From positions 552,366 to 616,365 of the forward strand of contig PCDI01000015.1 of the NCBI GenBank assembly GCA_002778195.1: a stretch of 64,000 nucleotides of DNA, given 5' to 3'. The DNA is from Raffaelea ambrosiae. Taxonomy: Eukaryota > Ascomycota > Sordariomycetes > Ophiostomatales > Ophiostomataceae. The notes below the pieces were generated by a model, which worked only from the letters and a program-made list of their open reading frames with translations, was not told where the DNA came from and did no database searches. Position numbers and translations under genes: made by a program. The stretch's first letter is position 1; every line of letters begins with the position of its first letter. Of the stretch, positions 46,557 to 59,076 are shown piece by piece.

Positions 46557-49500
46557 AAAAAAAACTAGATCGGCACGCCAGTGTCCTTTGTTCCATTTGT
46601 CGATTCAAACCAGATAGATCAGAATACATCTTTGTAAGATATCCAACCGTGAAGACGAGAAAAAAATCGAGGAACATGAGGGAGGTAAGGCTCCCGCGAG
46701 GCCCTCCGCCTGGCGTGTAAGCGATTTGGTGGCAGCAGGCCTGCCGCAGTCGAGCCGCGGCGAGCCGTGTGGCCAGCAGCGGGAATCGCGACAGCGTTGG
46801 CTGATGCTGCGGATGGGAGGGCCCCCTCCCCAGTGCCGGCGCTCTAATGCAGGCGACGCTCAGTCGCAGAGGGTGCGCTGTGCCGGTAAAACTAGAGTTG
46901 AAGTCGAGGTGTGGCTGTGTCCACGTGATCTACTAGCTGCTTTTGGTTAGTTTAATGAGCCGTGACCTAACAAGCCACCTCATGGCTGGGCCAGCCAGCG
47001 CACCGAAACAGCCCTTTGGCTGCAGAATGCAAGGCTGAAGAGGGTGGCCCTACAAATTCCACAGCCAATGAAATCAGAGAGAAGATCGGGGACCGGACCA
47101 CGTCCCACTTCCCTGGCTCAATTCCCCCCCCCCCTCGCCCCCTCGGGAGTGAGGAAAGAACGCAGTGCCACGATTACCGCACCTCGCTCTCTGTCTCTTC
47201 AGTAGCGCACCCACTTACGGGAAAACACAGAGCAAACAGAACAGAACGCGGCCGCAAACAAGAGAACATGATTGCACATTCGACGGACAGCCAGTCGATT
47301 GCACATGGATGCATAGCAAAAAAAAAGTATTTATAGATCTGCAATTTTTGTAAACGACAGTTGAGCCTCATTTCCGGAAGATGCCGCCAACCACGTCGAT
47401 GCACCAGTTCCAATAGGCCGTAGGACAAGTAGAAGACAGAGAGCAGCAAAGGCTGCTCAGACCCTGGGTAGATCTTGCACGCGCTTTTCGGGCTCGGCTT
47501 GTCTGCCCACGAGCCAGAATGTGCATCCCGACAAGACTGGTGGTTCGCGTGTGCACTTTTTTTGGCGTGGCTATTTTTTGGCTACCCAGGATGCGACGGA
47601 CGTCCAATTGCGTTGAGCACACACTAGCATCTGCCCAACACCAGAAAATCGCTCCTTCGGGTACTCGATCAAAAGCTCTCGTTCTGGGGATTACAACGAG
47701 TACAAGAACTTGCAAAACAAATCGCGTTGCCGCTGTCGAGTGGCCATTCAACTGCGCGGTCGCGCGGGAGTGGTGGCTCTGCTGGATCGCGTTTTCGACT
47801 TACAAGCGGAGGGGAGGGGGAACCGGGCCTGCGCCAGGCTGCTTATTTACTTTTTTTTCTTGTTCTTTCCAGTTTGGCTCTTGCACTGCTGACAGTGTCG
47901 AGCAGAGCTGCTGCACATTTGCACATGCGTGCGGTGTGCAGGTTTGGGGTGGCCGTCCGGCCGGTAGCTTAGATGCAGCAATGGGGAAGAAGGAGAGAGA
48001 GTCGGTCTGGGCAGGAGCGAGCGACGAAGTGGATGGAGGGAGGGTGTGGGAAGGGAAAGAGCGCCAGGTAGTGGTGGTGGGGGACCCACACGACGGGAAC
48101 GGTACCTTGCGCGTTGGTGGTTTGCCATTTGGTAGTGACATAGTACTATGGAGGTGTGGTTTTTTTGTTTTAATTTTTTTTGCGTTTTTTTTTTTTAAAG
48201 TAAAGATGAATTCTTTAATTTTTTTTCTTGTCCTCGTCTGTGGCCCTCCCTGGTCGGTTTCGAACACGACCTAATAGCCGTGCAATCAATCATTCTGACG
48301 CCCGTATATACCATACCTGCTTAGCTGTCAGTCTCTTTGGCTGTCACAGCTCCTGCTGCTTTCAGTCAGTCTGCCTTTCTGCCCTTTTCTTGGTCTCCGC
48401 CCGCCATCTCCGCCGCCTCCCGCCGAGTCGCCCTTAGTTTTTCCTCCTTCCTCCTCCCCTTGTCCCACTCCTGCACCCCGTCGTCCACGTTTCTTTATTT
48501 TTTTTGGCCCTTCCTCTTCTTCTTTCTTTCTTCTTTCCCCGTCGCCCACCGTTGTCACATCTCCCATCGGCCACGCACTTCTCTGTGGCCCTTTGCCAGC
48601 TGCCCGCAGCTGTGTGTATCTCTTTCCTAATCCAGTAGTAATCCAGTATTAGCAGCTGCGACTTCCTCTTTTGACTTCTACTTCGGCTTTTCCGCCTCTT
48701 TTCGCCGCCATTTCTGCTCCCCCAACATCGGCACACTCAACAAAAACTTCAGTTCGTTTTCTCCATCACCAACTTCGACCAGCAGTCTTTGCGGCCTCGA
48801 CAACACCGCAACGCCGTTGGGCCACGCCTGGTCTCTGATCTAGTCGATCTCGCACAGTGCCCATACGGCCTCAAGTAACGAACTCTATTGTCACGCCGGA
48901 CAAATTCGTGTAAGTGGGCTTGAACTTAAATCCTCCTCGATTTTCCTACTTATTTCCTTCTTCTTGGTGGTCTTTGTCTCTTTGTGCTCTTATTGTTCCC
49001 TTTCTCTTCTCCTCCATCGCTGTCCTGTCTGCGTTACTGCTCTCTCACTCACTCTCTCTCTCTCTCTCTCTGCATCTGCCTGCACATCGATCTCACTCTC
49101 CCTGGTCACAGCCCACACTCATGAACCGTCTTCCTCCTCCCCCTTTCCTTGCCAATAACGGCCCCCCTCGGCCTCCCCACTTAAACCACACCCCAAACAA
49201 CAACACGCCCGGTCCATTATAACACCACGCACAACAGACACACACACACACACCTCTTGCAAACGTAGACGCACCCTCGCCTCGCCTCCCTCCCCCCCCC
49301 ATAACCTAAGAAATAAAACCCTTCCTCCTCCCTCGCCGAAAAAAATTCCCCTTCCTCCGCCTCTCCGCCACAAACCACCATTCTTACATCGCAGCTTCAT
49401 TCGAGCAGCCAACCCACCCGCTGCACCTCCGCAACCCTTCTCAATCTCTGCTCTTCCCTTTGCACGTCGCGTAACGCTCCACCTCAATTGCGCCGACTTC

Positions 49501-49643
49501 GCCGCACGTCCCGGAGCTCAGGACTAACACGCAATATCAGCAATAAACGCGAACCTGCCACCCACACGCAGCCACGCACAAACGGCTCTTCCCAGCTTCG
49601 CCCAGCTGCATCGCGTCGACGTCCCCGTCGACAGCTCTTCACA
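46557..49643. other. Intergenic: ALG8 3' flank and ITC1 promoter/leader
   Basis: No protein-like frame in 3.1 kb. There is a C-rich tract near 47128-47140 and an A/T-rich block at 48,160-48,230 with long T runs. A TC microsatellite lies near 49046-49072. From about 48,330 to 49,640 the sequence is strongly pyrimidine- and CA-rich, presumably the ITC1 leader. No RNA gene was recognised. Confidence 0.4.
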
Positions 49644-52600
49644 ATGGTATGTTCTATCTACATCTTCGCCGGGCTTCTTGTTTGTCGCCCAGCCTCTTAT
49701 ATCTTCTCGCGCCCTTACACGCATGTGCTTCCGCGATGAACTTTTTTGGAACTTGTCTTCTCCGCGCCCCCAGCCTCTCTATCTGGCCTCTTCCCGTTCG
49801 CATATGCTTACCTCGACTTTGCAGGTGCTCTTCAAGCGCAAGCCGGTGCAGTTCCGGCCAACGCCCCCGACTGTAAAAGATGACGATGAGGTTTGTTTGC
49901 TCTCCCACTTCCCCATGTTCGCCTTCGTGAAACGTCTTAGGCTAGCTTGTTGCCCCCCCCCACCCCCCAAATGACGCGCCTATTCGCTGATGCGCGATCA
50001 CTTTCGCTCCATAGATCTGGTACATCGAGAAGACGGGTGAGGTTTTCACCACATATGACGATTACTTGGCAAGGTTTGTTTGTTCTACTTGTCTTTATTT
50101 CCGGCTTAATTCTCGGCGTTGCTCTCCGATCCCCATGTATATATAGACAGAGAGAGAGACGCGTTTTTCCTAGTCTCGCACGTCTCCCATTCAAGTATCC
50201 AAAGCTGACAACATATCTAGGATGGATTTCTACAAACAGGTACAGCAACCAGCCGACGATCCGCGCCCTTTTTTTCTCCAATCGTCGCGTGTTGATCGCG
50301 CGAACGCCTTGCTGACAATTTCCTGCAGAAGCGATTCAACTGCCAAATAACCGGCCACTCCAACCTCAGCTTTTTTGAGGCGCTAGAGAGCGAGGTTTGT
50401 TTGCTACCGCCTTCCCCCTACTTTCCAGCTGTCCCCAGCAAAGCAAGCCCCCCTCACTGACTTTTCTGCCTCTACACAGCGCGCCGGTGCTGCCGAGGTC
50501 GAGCAGGCCTTTCCCGAAGCTCTCAAGGGCCCCGTTCTGCGCCGCGTCCAATTCCAAACGATTTCGCGCATCGATACCCTGGTCGACCAGATCTACGACG
50601 AATTCAAGGCCGATTACCATCCCGGCGAGGCTGTTACGGTTGTGTTGTTCGATGGCGAGCGGTTGCACGGCGTGGTGCGCGACAAGACAAGATATGGCAG
50701 CAAGGTCCTCCCCGACGGCACCCTCACCGATCCCTTTTCACGCTACATTGTCAGCCTGGACAACCGGCCAGGCGAGGAGGCCGGTGTGGAGGAGACCAAC
50801 ATCTTCCGCGACCGCAAAGTCTTCACCAAGTCCGTGCTGCGGTCATTTATCAAGAAAACGGTCACGAGGGAAGCATGGAACGGCGCGCCATGGGTGGTGA
50901 AGGAAGACGTCGCAGAGCGCTACCAAATCGACACGCGCGTCCCGTCACATCTGCTCTACAGCACCAAAGTCCAGGAGCGGAAGCAGCTGCAGGCCCAGAA
51001 GCGCGCGTCGCTGCAGCCGCATGACGTCAACAGTCTCTTGAACAGCAGCCCCGGAAGCCCCGAGACTCAAGACTCGGGCGGCGGCCTGCGCCTGCCCGAG
51101 CTGAAGCCCAGCACCAAGAGCCACAAGGCCAAGCACATCCAGCTTGCCCAGCAGCAGCGACAGCACCAGCAACCGCACCCGAAGCAGCAACACGGCCAGC
51201 AGAACGGGTCCTCAAAAGCACGGCCAAACGGCTTTGCTCATCACGCAGAGCCAGGTCAGTTCCAACACCTACCCCTTCCCAACAACCCCTTTCAGTTCTC
51301 CCTCTCGATGCGGAACCAAGCCCTTACACCACCAGCGCACACCCGCCCCGTCTCGCCCGTCTTGCCGCCACCTCCGCCGCCGCCCAAGTACCCCATCGAA
51401 GACTTGCAGTTGGAGCCGAGCAACACGACGCGGCCCGCGATCAAGTTCCTCTGCAGCGATCCACCCGTCGACGTGGACCCGAAGTCGCTGTCACCAGATG
51501 CCCAGAAGATCCTGATGAAGTCGGTGGGCCCGCTCTTGGAGACCTGGGACACGCTGAATGTGTACTGCGAGGTGTTCAAGCTCGATTCCTTCACCTTTGA
51601 CGATTTTGTGGAGACTCTGGCAACCGCCAACAGTGAAACCCCCGTACAGCTGTTTGATGAGATCCACTGCTCTGTCCTCAAGACGCTGGTCCAGTCGGAA
51701 GCAGAAGGCGGCGAAGTGCAGATCAAGCTTCCCGAGCTCGACGACGAGGACGAAGACGAGGAAGAGGAGGAAGAGGAGGAGGAGGAAGAAGAAGAAGAGC
51801 CCGAACCCGAGCCGAAGCGAACAACCCGCGCTACCAGGAGCAGCGTGGCCAAGCTGGAGGCCGAACGGCTCGCAGCCGAAGCTGCTGCCGCGGCCGAGAA
51901 AGAGAAGGAGATGGAGGAGGCTGAGCCTGAGCTTATCCACCGTGCCGAGGATGTTCTGGCCGACTACGACTGGATCGAGCATCTGCGCAAGCGGGATTTC
52001 AAGGACGGCGGCTGGCAGCTGATCATGGTGGGCTTGCTGCACCAGCTGTCCAAGGACGAGCGCCGCCAGGCAGTGTGCGAGGAACTTCTGGCCCAGATCG
52101 TGCCGCCAGACGTCGAGGCCACTCGGGAGACCGTACAACAGCATTACCAAGCCCTCGACATCAATTACCGTGTGCAGGCACTGCAGACTATCTGCATGCT
52201 GACCGTCGATACCAGGGCCGTTCGTGGTTATATGGAAGACTGCAGCGAGCAGATGACAAAGTATCGCAAGGAGAAGATTGAGTGGCAGCGGTCGCGGAAA
52301 CAAGCGTAAGTGATATTGCTCACGGTTCTTTCCAAGAAAGGTGGGGGGGGGGGAAGAAAGAAGAAACAAGATGCAATGGCTAACACGGCATGACACACAC
52401 AGTATTGAGGACCTCAAGGGCTTGAATGACCAGCGCAAAATTCTCCTGCCGGACAACCTGCCGCCTTCCCCACCACAGGAGCCCACGAAGCCGGACAACG
52501 ACGTCAAGATGAGCGATGCTGAAGACATTTCGACGCCTGTGCCCGAGGACGACACGGATGACGAGATTCCCAAGACGCCAGCTCGCAGCCGCACGCTCCG

Positions 52601-53585
52601 CAGAGCAGACGATCGCGCCGCGGAGCGCAGGCGCAAGCGGGAAGAAGAGCAAGAGCGGAAACGCGAGGCCGAGGCGGCGGCCAAGATGCCGAAGCAGTCC
52701 AAGCAATTCCTCAAGCTCCTGCGCGACATTGAGAAGAAGGAAGCGGAGATCAAGAACTGCGAAGACGAAATCGCGACGCTGGACAACGACCTGCGCGAAG
52801 CCGACTGCCCACGCACGCGCGTGCTAGGCAAGGACCGTTTCTGGAACCGGTACTACTGGTTTGAGCGCAACGGCATGCCCTATGGCGGCCTGCCGACCAG
52901 CTCGACGGCCGAAGCCGACTATGCCAACGGCTGCATCTGGGTCCAGGGCCCCGACGAGCTCGAGCGGGTGGGCTACATCGACATGCCGGCCGAGCAGCAG
53001 AACGAGTACAAGGCCAAGTTCGACATGACGGTGCCAGAGCGCAAGAAGAAGGAAGAGGGCGCGACCAGCGTGTTCAACGCCAACCAATGGGGCTACCTGT
53101 CGGAGCCGCAGGAGCTTGACGATCTCATCAACTGGCTGGACCCCCGCGGGTTCAATGAGATGAAGCTGCGCAAGGAACTCGTCACCTATCGCGGCAAAAT
53201 CGTGGCCAACATGGAGCACCGCAAGAAGTATCTGTCGCTGGGCAACGACGACAGCGAGGAGAAGGCGGCGGCCGAGGCAGAGGCTGCCGCCGCTGCTGCT
53301 GCCGCCGCCGCCGCCGCCGCCGCAGCAGCGTCGTCCCCGGCCAAGTCCAGGTCCAAGCGCATGAGCACGCGCACACGTTCTGTGCCGACGCCGGAGCCGA
53401 CGCCGCCGCCGCTGCGCTGTGTGAACTGGGAGAACACCATGGCTATGGAGGACCTGGGCCACATCCACAGTCAGCAGCCGCCGCCGGCACGGTCGCGCAA
53501 GCACAGCCGCAAGAAGGAGGCGGCTGTCGAGGCATCGGAGCCGCCGCGGAAGAAGGCCAACACGCGCCAGAGTGGACGGCGCTAG
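49644..53585 (+). CDS. ITC1: ISWI complex subunit, WAC/DDT/WHIM protein (ITC1/ACF1-like)
   Basis: Seven exons (49644-49646, 49825-49890, 50015-50073, 50221-50239, 50329-50394, 50480-52305, 52403-53585) give 1073 residues. Exon 1 is only the ATG, and exon 4 is 19 nt. The N-terminal WAC domain (about 22-125) reads IWYIEKTGEVFTTYDDYLAR, then MDFYKQKRFNCQITGHS, rebuilt seamlessly across four introns. A DDT domain lies at about 425-485, then a 20-residue acidic run near 492-515. The WHIM motif region LGKDRFWNRYYWFER sits at about 821-835, and an alanine run near 973-990 precedes a basic tail. In yeast Itc1 pairs with the Isw2 ATPase to space nucleosomes and repress genes. It is nuclear. Domain order and length match the fungal Itc1 family. 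Confidence 0.92.
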
Positions 53586-56514
53586 GTGACGTCGAAAGTG
53601 ACTGGTGTTTGTGAAGATATGGGACGGGCAGTGCTGGTACGGGGATGATGATAGCATTTTTATAAAGGGCATTATGTGTTTGGGGTTATTTCTTATCTAT
53701 CATGGGGGGTTCTTCTCTTTTCCCTTTCGTTTTTTTTTCTTCTTTCTTTTTTTCTCTTTTGGGTATACCCCCGGTTTTAGAAAGCTGCAGCCATTTTCAG
53801 CTTTTGTGCGTGCATTTGCAGTGGTATTTAAGAAGAGCCCGCAGAGAGCGAGAGTGAAAGAGAGGGGGCGCTTTTTTCCACACGCATTACTAGGGTGGGC
53901 GAAAAGGAAGGTTATGGTTGTTTTTTGTGTGTTTTTTTGCCTTTTTTTTTGTTGTCATCCATCTCTCAGGCAGAGACAGGCGCTCATCTGTGTATAACGA
54001 TGTCTGGTCCTGTGAGAATCAGGAACTACTGCATGGCGTTTGTGGGGGAGGGAAAGGGGTGGGAGTTTGGGGGGATACGGGACGCATGGGACGATGACCT
54101 GGTGCAGCTGAGGAGAAGATGGACAAAAAAAAACCCTCATCCAGCAAATCAGAAAACATAACGGACATAGAAATATTAGATAGAGTAGGCGCCTTTTCTT
54201 ATCGTGTCTTCGCCTTGGGCCAAGAGCAATACATGCGTTCGTTGCACGCCGAAACAAAGGGCGGGATACTAGAAACCAACCACAGCTGCTGTTTAGAACT
54301 GTGCAAATTAATATATTTGGTCATCATGAGACAACTGGTGGTGAGAGAACGTTTTCTGGCGTCACATCCTGGCAGGCAGCAGCTTGTAATCCAGGTGCTG
54401 CATCTAACTAGTTGACTATGTGGAGTGTAGTGGTATGTGCCTTTCCATATGAACGTTCTCGGTGTGGCACGTGCCTTTCAGTTTGCCGGGTCTGCCTTGC
54501 GAGCTTGCTTTGCTCAACACAGTCGACGGCCGGACTTTGGGCTTTGTTCCGTCCTGCTGTGGTGTGCGGATGGACACCGCAAGCCTTGTGCTGTGCTCCC
54601 TGGAGACAAAGAAGAAAACGGAGACCAAGAAAGATCCAGTGTGGGCCCTGTACGGACCGGAGCTGACCTGGCCGTACGCGTGTGACGACGACAATCTTGC
54701 CTCAGCTACCTGCGGCACTGCCTTTTGTGGTCTCTGAGAGGAAGCTTCCGGGCTCGGCATCACGGATGACCACAGACATGACGTGTGCCTCGCCAGCTCG
54801 CAACACCGTCGGCCAGCCTTGCCTGTCCACCTCAAGTTGGCTTCCCGGGCCCCTTTGCCGCCATTTCAGCGTTATTGGGTGCCTACCGTTTTGGCGGCCT
54901 TGGCGCTTTTGGGTCGTTTTCTCGCCGTTTTCCTCGCCCCTTCCTCCTCTCCTTCAACCGTTTCTCTCCTCTATTACACCGTGCCCTCCTCTTACTAGCC
55001 CGTTTGCTTGTCCTGCCGCGCCACTCGTGCAGATCCTGGTCGTCTTCTCATCTACTGCTGCATTCTCTGGCTGGCACGCTGTCTTTCTTTTTGTCTCGGT
55101 AAGAATAAACGGTATGAAGTTGTTACTTGTTTTTGTCCTCTCCTTTGGCACTTTCTCTTTTGCCACCCCTTCCCCCCCCCCCTCTCCTCTGGCACCTTCT
55201 TCATCCTCTTTCCCGCCTTTTTGTCTCCCATGGACGGGTTGACTTCCTTTTTTTTGCCTTTTACCGTTTCCTGCTTACTATCTAATGATCATTGCTCCTT
55301 CCCCGTTTCGCGCCCTTTCCCCCCGATGCTCTGTTTGCTCTGCACGATCCCACATCCACTATTTCTCTCTCGATGCCCTTCGTGTCTTGCCAGCTTGGCC
55401 ACAGCAAATCCCTTCGAACTAGATCCGCCGTCTTCTTTCACTTCTTCTTCTCGTTTCCTTCTTCTGGCTTCATCTAGGATTTGAATCGGTGCCTTTCTTT
55501 GTGCAACCCTTCTGCCGCCATTTAGAGTTATCAGGGCCTTTCTCTTGTGTAGATGTCCCCAGTTTCTTTGTGATTTCCCGCTGTATCCTGGTTGTGTTGC
55601 CAGCAGCGATGGTTACACTGATGGTTGTGTACCTGCTAGCAGCCCTTCCCCCCACCCCAGTCCCTAAAACGGCGTCCGGTTTCTTTTGGACGAGTCCGGG
55701 GGTGTCTGTTTGTTGGCTTGGCCGCTCTACTGCGCCTGCATGCCACTGGGTCGCAACTAAGCCCTGCCAACCCGGGAAAGGCAGTATGAACAGAGACACG
55801 CAGAAACATGGGCGAAGAAAAGAGGCAGTGGCCCGTTCACCGCTCAAAGGCATGCAAGTGCTTCCGTTTTAACCGTTTTCTTCCTTCCTGGCTCGCGTAT
55901 CTCATCATCATCTTGTTCTTGCCTCCCATCCGTAGCCCCTCAAGTAGATCACCTCTCTCCCGCCGTTTCCCCGCCTCCCGCAGAATATAAGTTCTCCCTG
56001 TATTCCCCTTCCTTTGCCATACTCTTCATGTCTGTTGCTCAGCTCATCGGTTTTCTTTTTCTTGTGCTTCTTGAACCGTGCTCTCCTTTGTTGGCACGGA
56101 CAACGATCCCCTTTCCTTCTCGGCCGAACAGAAACAGGTGTTTCCGGGAGGCTATCTCTTCCATGTTTCGTTTATTCATAATCGCTTATTTTCCCCCTTG
56201 CCGTTCTGCCATTGGCGTCTTTGGCACCATATAAGACTTCTTCTTGCACTTGATTTCATTATTGGGGGCGAGCAGGGTTGTTTTCTTCTCCGCCCATTCC
56301 ATATCCCGTCTCCATACCCATCCGTATCATATATTGGTTTAGGACTCGAAGCAGTCCTTGAACTCGAAGAACCGACACATCACTCTGTCACGCAAAGAAG
56401 CAAAAGGCAGAAGGCAGAAGGCACAAGCCAAAGGTGTTGTGAGTTCAGTCACCCAAACCACCTGCACGGGCCCCTCCATTCGTGCTGCCGCCCCCCCCCC
56501 CCTTGCCGAGCACG
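53586..56514. other. Intergenic: ITC1 3' flank and long leader of the CCCH gene
   Basis: No protein-like frame in 2.9 kb. The left third is T-rich with long T runs. From about 54,840 to 56,350 the plus strand is strongly pyrimidine-rich, presumably the promoter and leader of the zinc-finger gene; it may contain leader introns that I cannot place. Confidence 0.4.
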
Positions 56515-56732
56515 ATGCTCTCTATGAATCACTACCACGACACTGCTCGAACCTTCTTCCTGCCCGTATCTCCCGTACCTTCCGTACCTTCCGTATCTTC
56601 TGTACCCGGAAGACGCGTGGCCAGAGGCATCAACACGACTTCGGACGGTGTAGGCCTTGACGGGCCGATGCTGCCGCATGACACGCGGCTAGGGTATCCA
56701 GCCTCGCTGTCCGAGGGCCCCTTATATAGCAC

Positions 56733-56772
<40 letters not shown>

Positions 56773-59076
56773 CCGCACCATCACCACGAGCGACCACCAA
56801 CTGCTCAGCAACAGCACAGTAGTCGCGCCTATAGCGACCCATCCTACCGCGTGCCCCAGACAGCAGCAGCGTCACCCACTCCTCCCAGACCGCCGCAGCA
56901 GTATCACCATCCCGCTCATCACTATCACCACCCTCCTGAACAAAGTCAGAGTGTCCATCAGCACCAACATCAGGCCTCATGGCCCGGCCAGGATAGCACC
57001 ACTAGCAGCCTCGCCTACAACAGGCGTACCTTGTCCTTTCCCCTTACCTCTTCTCGCAGCATTATGCCACCGCCACCCAGCAACAGCACCACCGCCGACC
57101 TTCACAGTGCCATCCTAGACGTCACCTCGCCTTTCGGTCCGCTCTCTTCTCCCACCATGTCACTGTTGGCTGAACGTGAGGACACCAAAGGGGCAGATGC
57201 TGCCTCTCAAGATGGGCCGTATATGAGCGACAATATGAACAACAGCCAGCAGCTGTCGATCCCGCACCCTGCAGGTACCGGTGTCACTTCCAGCGGGGCA
57301 AACGCACCTTCGGCTCAGTACAGTCTCACCGGGTATGTCTCTCTCTCACTGACTGCCTTCACCGACGGGTTAGCATGGGGCACCCCTCCTCTCTCTCATA
57401 ACTCCACCCCCCCCTCCCTCCTCCCTCTCTCCCTCTCTCCCTCTCTTTTTCTCTATTTAAAGCGCATGTGCCTTCGCCCAGCTTCCCTGTACTGACAAGA
57501 AGACGGCCAACGACCATAGTCAATCCCTCCCCAGCTATAACGCCACCACAGCAACCAGCCAGGGTGGTGGTGAGCCCATGTATAGCGCGAATTTCCCCTC
57601 GTCGCAGGCCCCGCCTGCAGCGGCCAGCACGTCTTCTGGCATCCACGCGGCAGGCCAGCCGGTGTACGGCTACTGCTTTGATCGAGGCGGCGGCATGTAT
57701 ACACGGCTGATTCCGGCCGACGTGCTGCCGCCCACCAGCGGCATCCCTCCCGTTCAAAGCGACTGTCAGGGGATGACGGTCTTGCCCGACCCCACGATGC
57801 CTTCGGGCCATCCACCGTATCCACAGCATCAACAGAGGGCAGGGGGCCCGGCTTCTTCGTCCCTCCCAGCCTCTGCAGGCTCCTCTCTTGCGCCTTTGGC
57901 CGCCACCGTGCCCCGCCGGCACTTCGCCCAGCACCAGCAGCCCGGCGGTCGTCCGCACCCGCCGCACTACGCACGCATGATGTCGGCCCCACCACCACCA
58001 CCACCACCACCCTTGCCACCACCACCGAGCGCCGCCATCCACCAGCAGCGGCCGGCCAAGAAGAACAAGGTCTACTGCGACAAGTGGGTGCACGAGGGCA
58101 TCTGCGCCTTCACCCAGCAGGGGTGCAAATTCAAACACGAAATGCCGCACGACCGAGAAACCCAGAGGATGCTCGGTCTCTTTCAGGGCTACCCGGCGTG
58201 GTACAAGAAGATGCAGAGCGAACAATCGGCAGCAGCAGCGGCAGCCCACACTAGAGGCGGGAGCGGAAGCGGCAACAGCAGCAGTGGTCTGTCTCTGGAT
58301 GGGCCGTCGGCGACAACGGCCGGGACGACAGCTGTCGCGTCCACACAACAACAGCAACCGCAACAACAACAACAGCCGGCCGCATCGACAACTCTGACGA
58401 CGGGGACGTCCCGTCCGGCCTTGCACGCCGGCACGACTGCGAGCCAGCCGAGCAGCCAACCTTGGCGGCTCGGAGCCAGCAGTGCTGCCTCGTGGCGCCG
58501 CCAGCCCTCTGCTGACGAAAGCATCAGCAGCAGCCCTCCTGGCGACAACAGACGCCACACCCCTGGAGACGACAGACACCACAAGAACAACAACAGTATC
58601 AATCACAGCAGCAGCAGTCCTATGGGCAGCAGCAGCCTCCTCGACCAGCTCGTGTCCACCTTGGACATCAACGACGACGGCGACATGCTGTCCTATTCCC
58701 CGTCGTCGCAGGCAGCCGTGTCCAGCAACAACAGCACAGGTTTCTCTGGACGCCCAGTTGGTTCGTGTTTTTTTCTTTTCTTTTTCTTTTTTTCCCCTAC
58801 TTTGCTTGTTTCCACATCTCCTTATTGTTTTCGATCGCTGTCTCTGAAGCCGCTACTAACAAACTATCAGCCCAATTCATCATTGCTCCGCAGCAGTTGC
58901 GTTCCAGACAGCCTGCTGGCCACGGCCAGACCGGTGGCTATGGGCCCATTGCACCCCCCGTGCGCGGGGAACAGCTGCAGATCGACTTTCCCCCCTCTGA
59001 CCAGGCCGGTGAAGGCTCTGCACGCGCCCAGAGCCGCAAGACGCAGGGGCCGGACGACAAGAGCATGGGGAACTGA
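56515..59076 (+). CDS. CCCH-type zinc-finger protein with low-complexity regions
   Basis: Three exons (56515-57332, 57463-58760, 58871-59076) give 773 residues in the best model. One CCCH finger is clear: Cys478, Cys487, Cys494 and His498 in KVYCDKWVHEGICAF then CKFKHEMPHDRETQ. The KWVHEGICAF and MPHDRETQ contexts are typical of a fungal single-CCCH family. The rest is disordered: SVPSV repeats near the start, a CAA-encoded Gln run at about 73-86 followed by HHHHE, a Pro run before the finger, and Ser/Gln-rich segments after it. It probably binds RNA; no specific function is known. Both introns rest on phase agreement only. The intron 1 acceptor (TTTAAAG) and intron 2 donor (GTTCGT) are weak. 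Without intron 2 the frame would read to 59119 with a different tail. Confidence 0.78.
56729..56772 (+). repeat. CAA repeat encoding polyglutamine in the CCCH gene
   Basis: About fourteen consecutive CAA codons, nearly pure, followed directly by a CAC/CAT histidine stretch. In frame with the zinc-finger protein. A likely strain-variable microsatellite. Confidence 0.85.
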
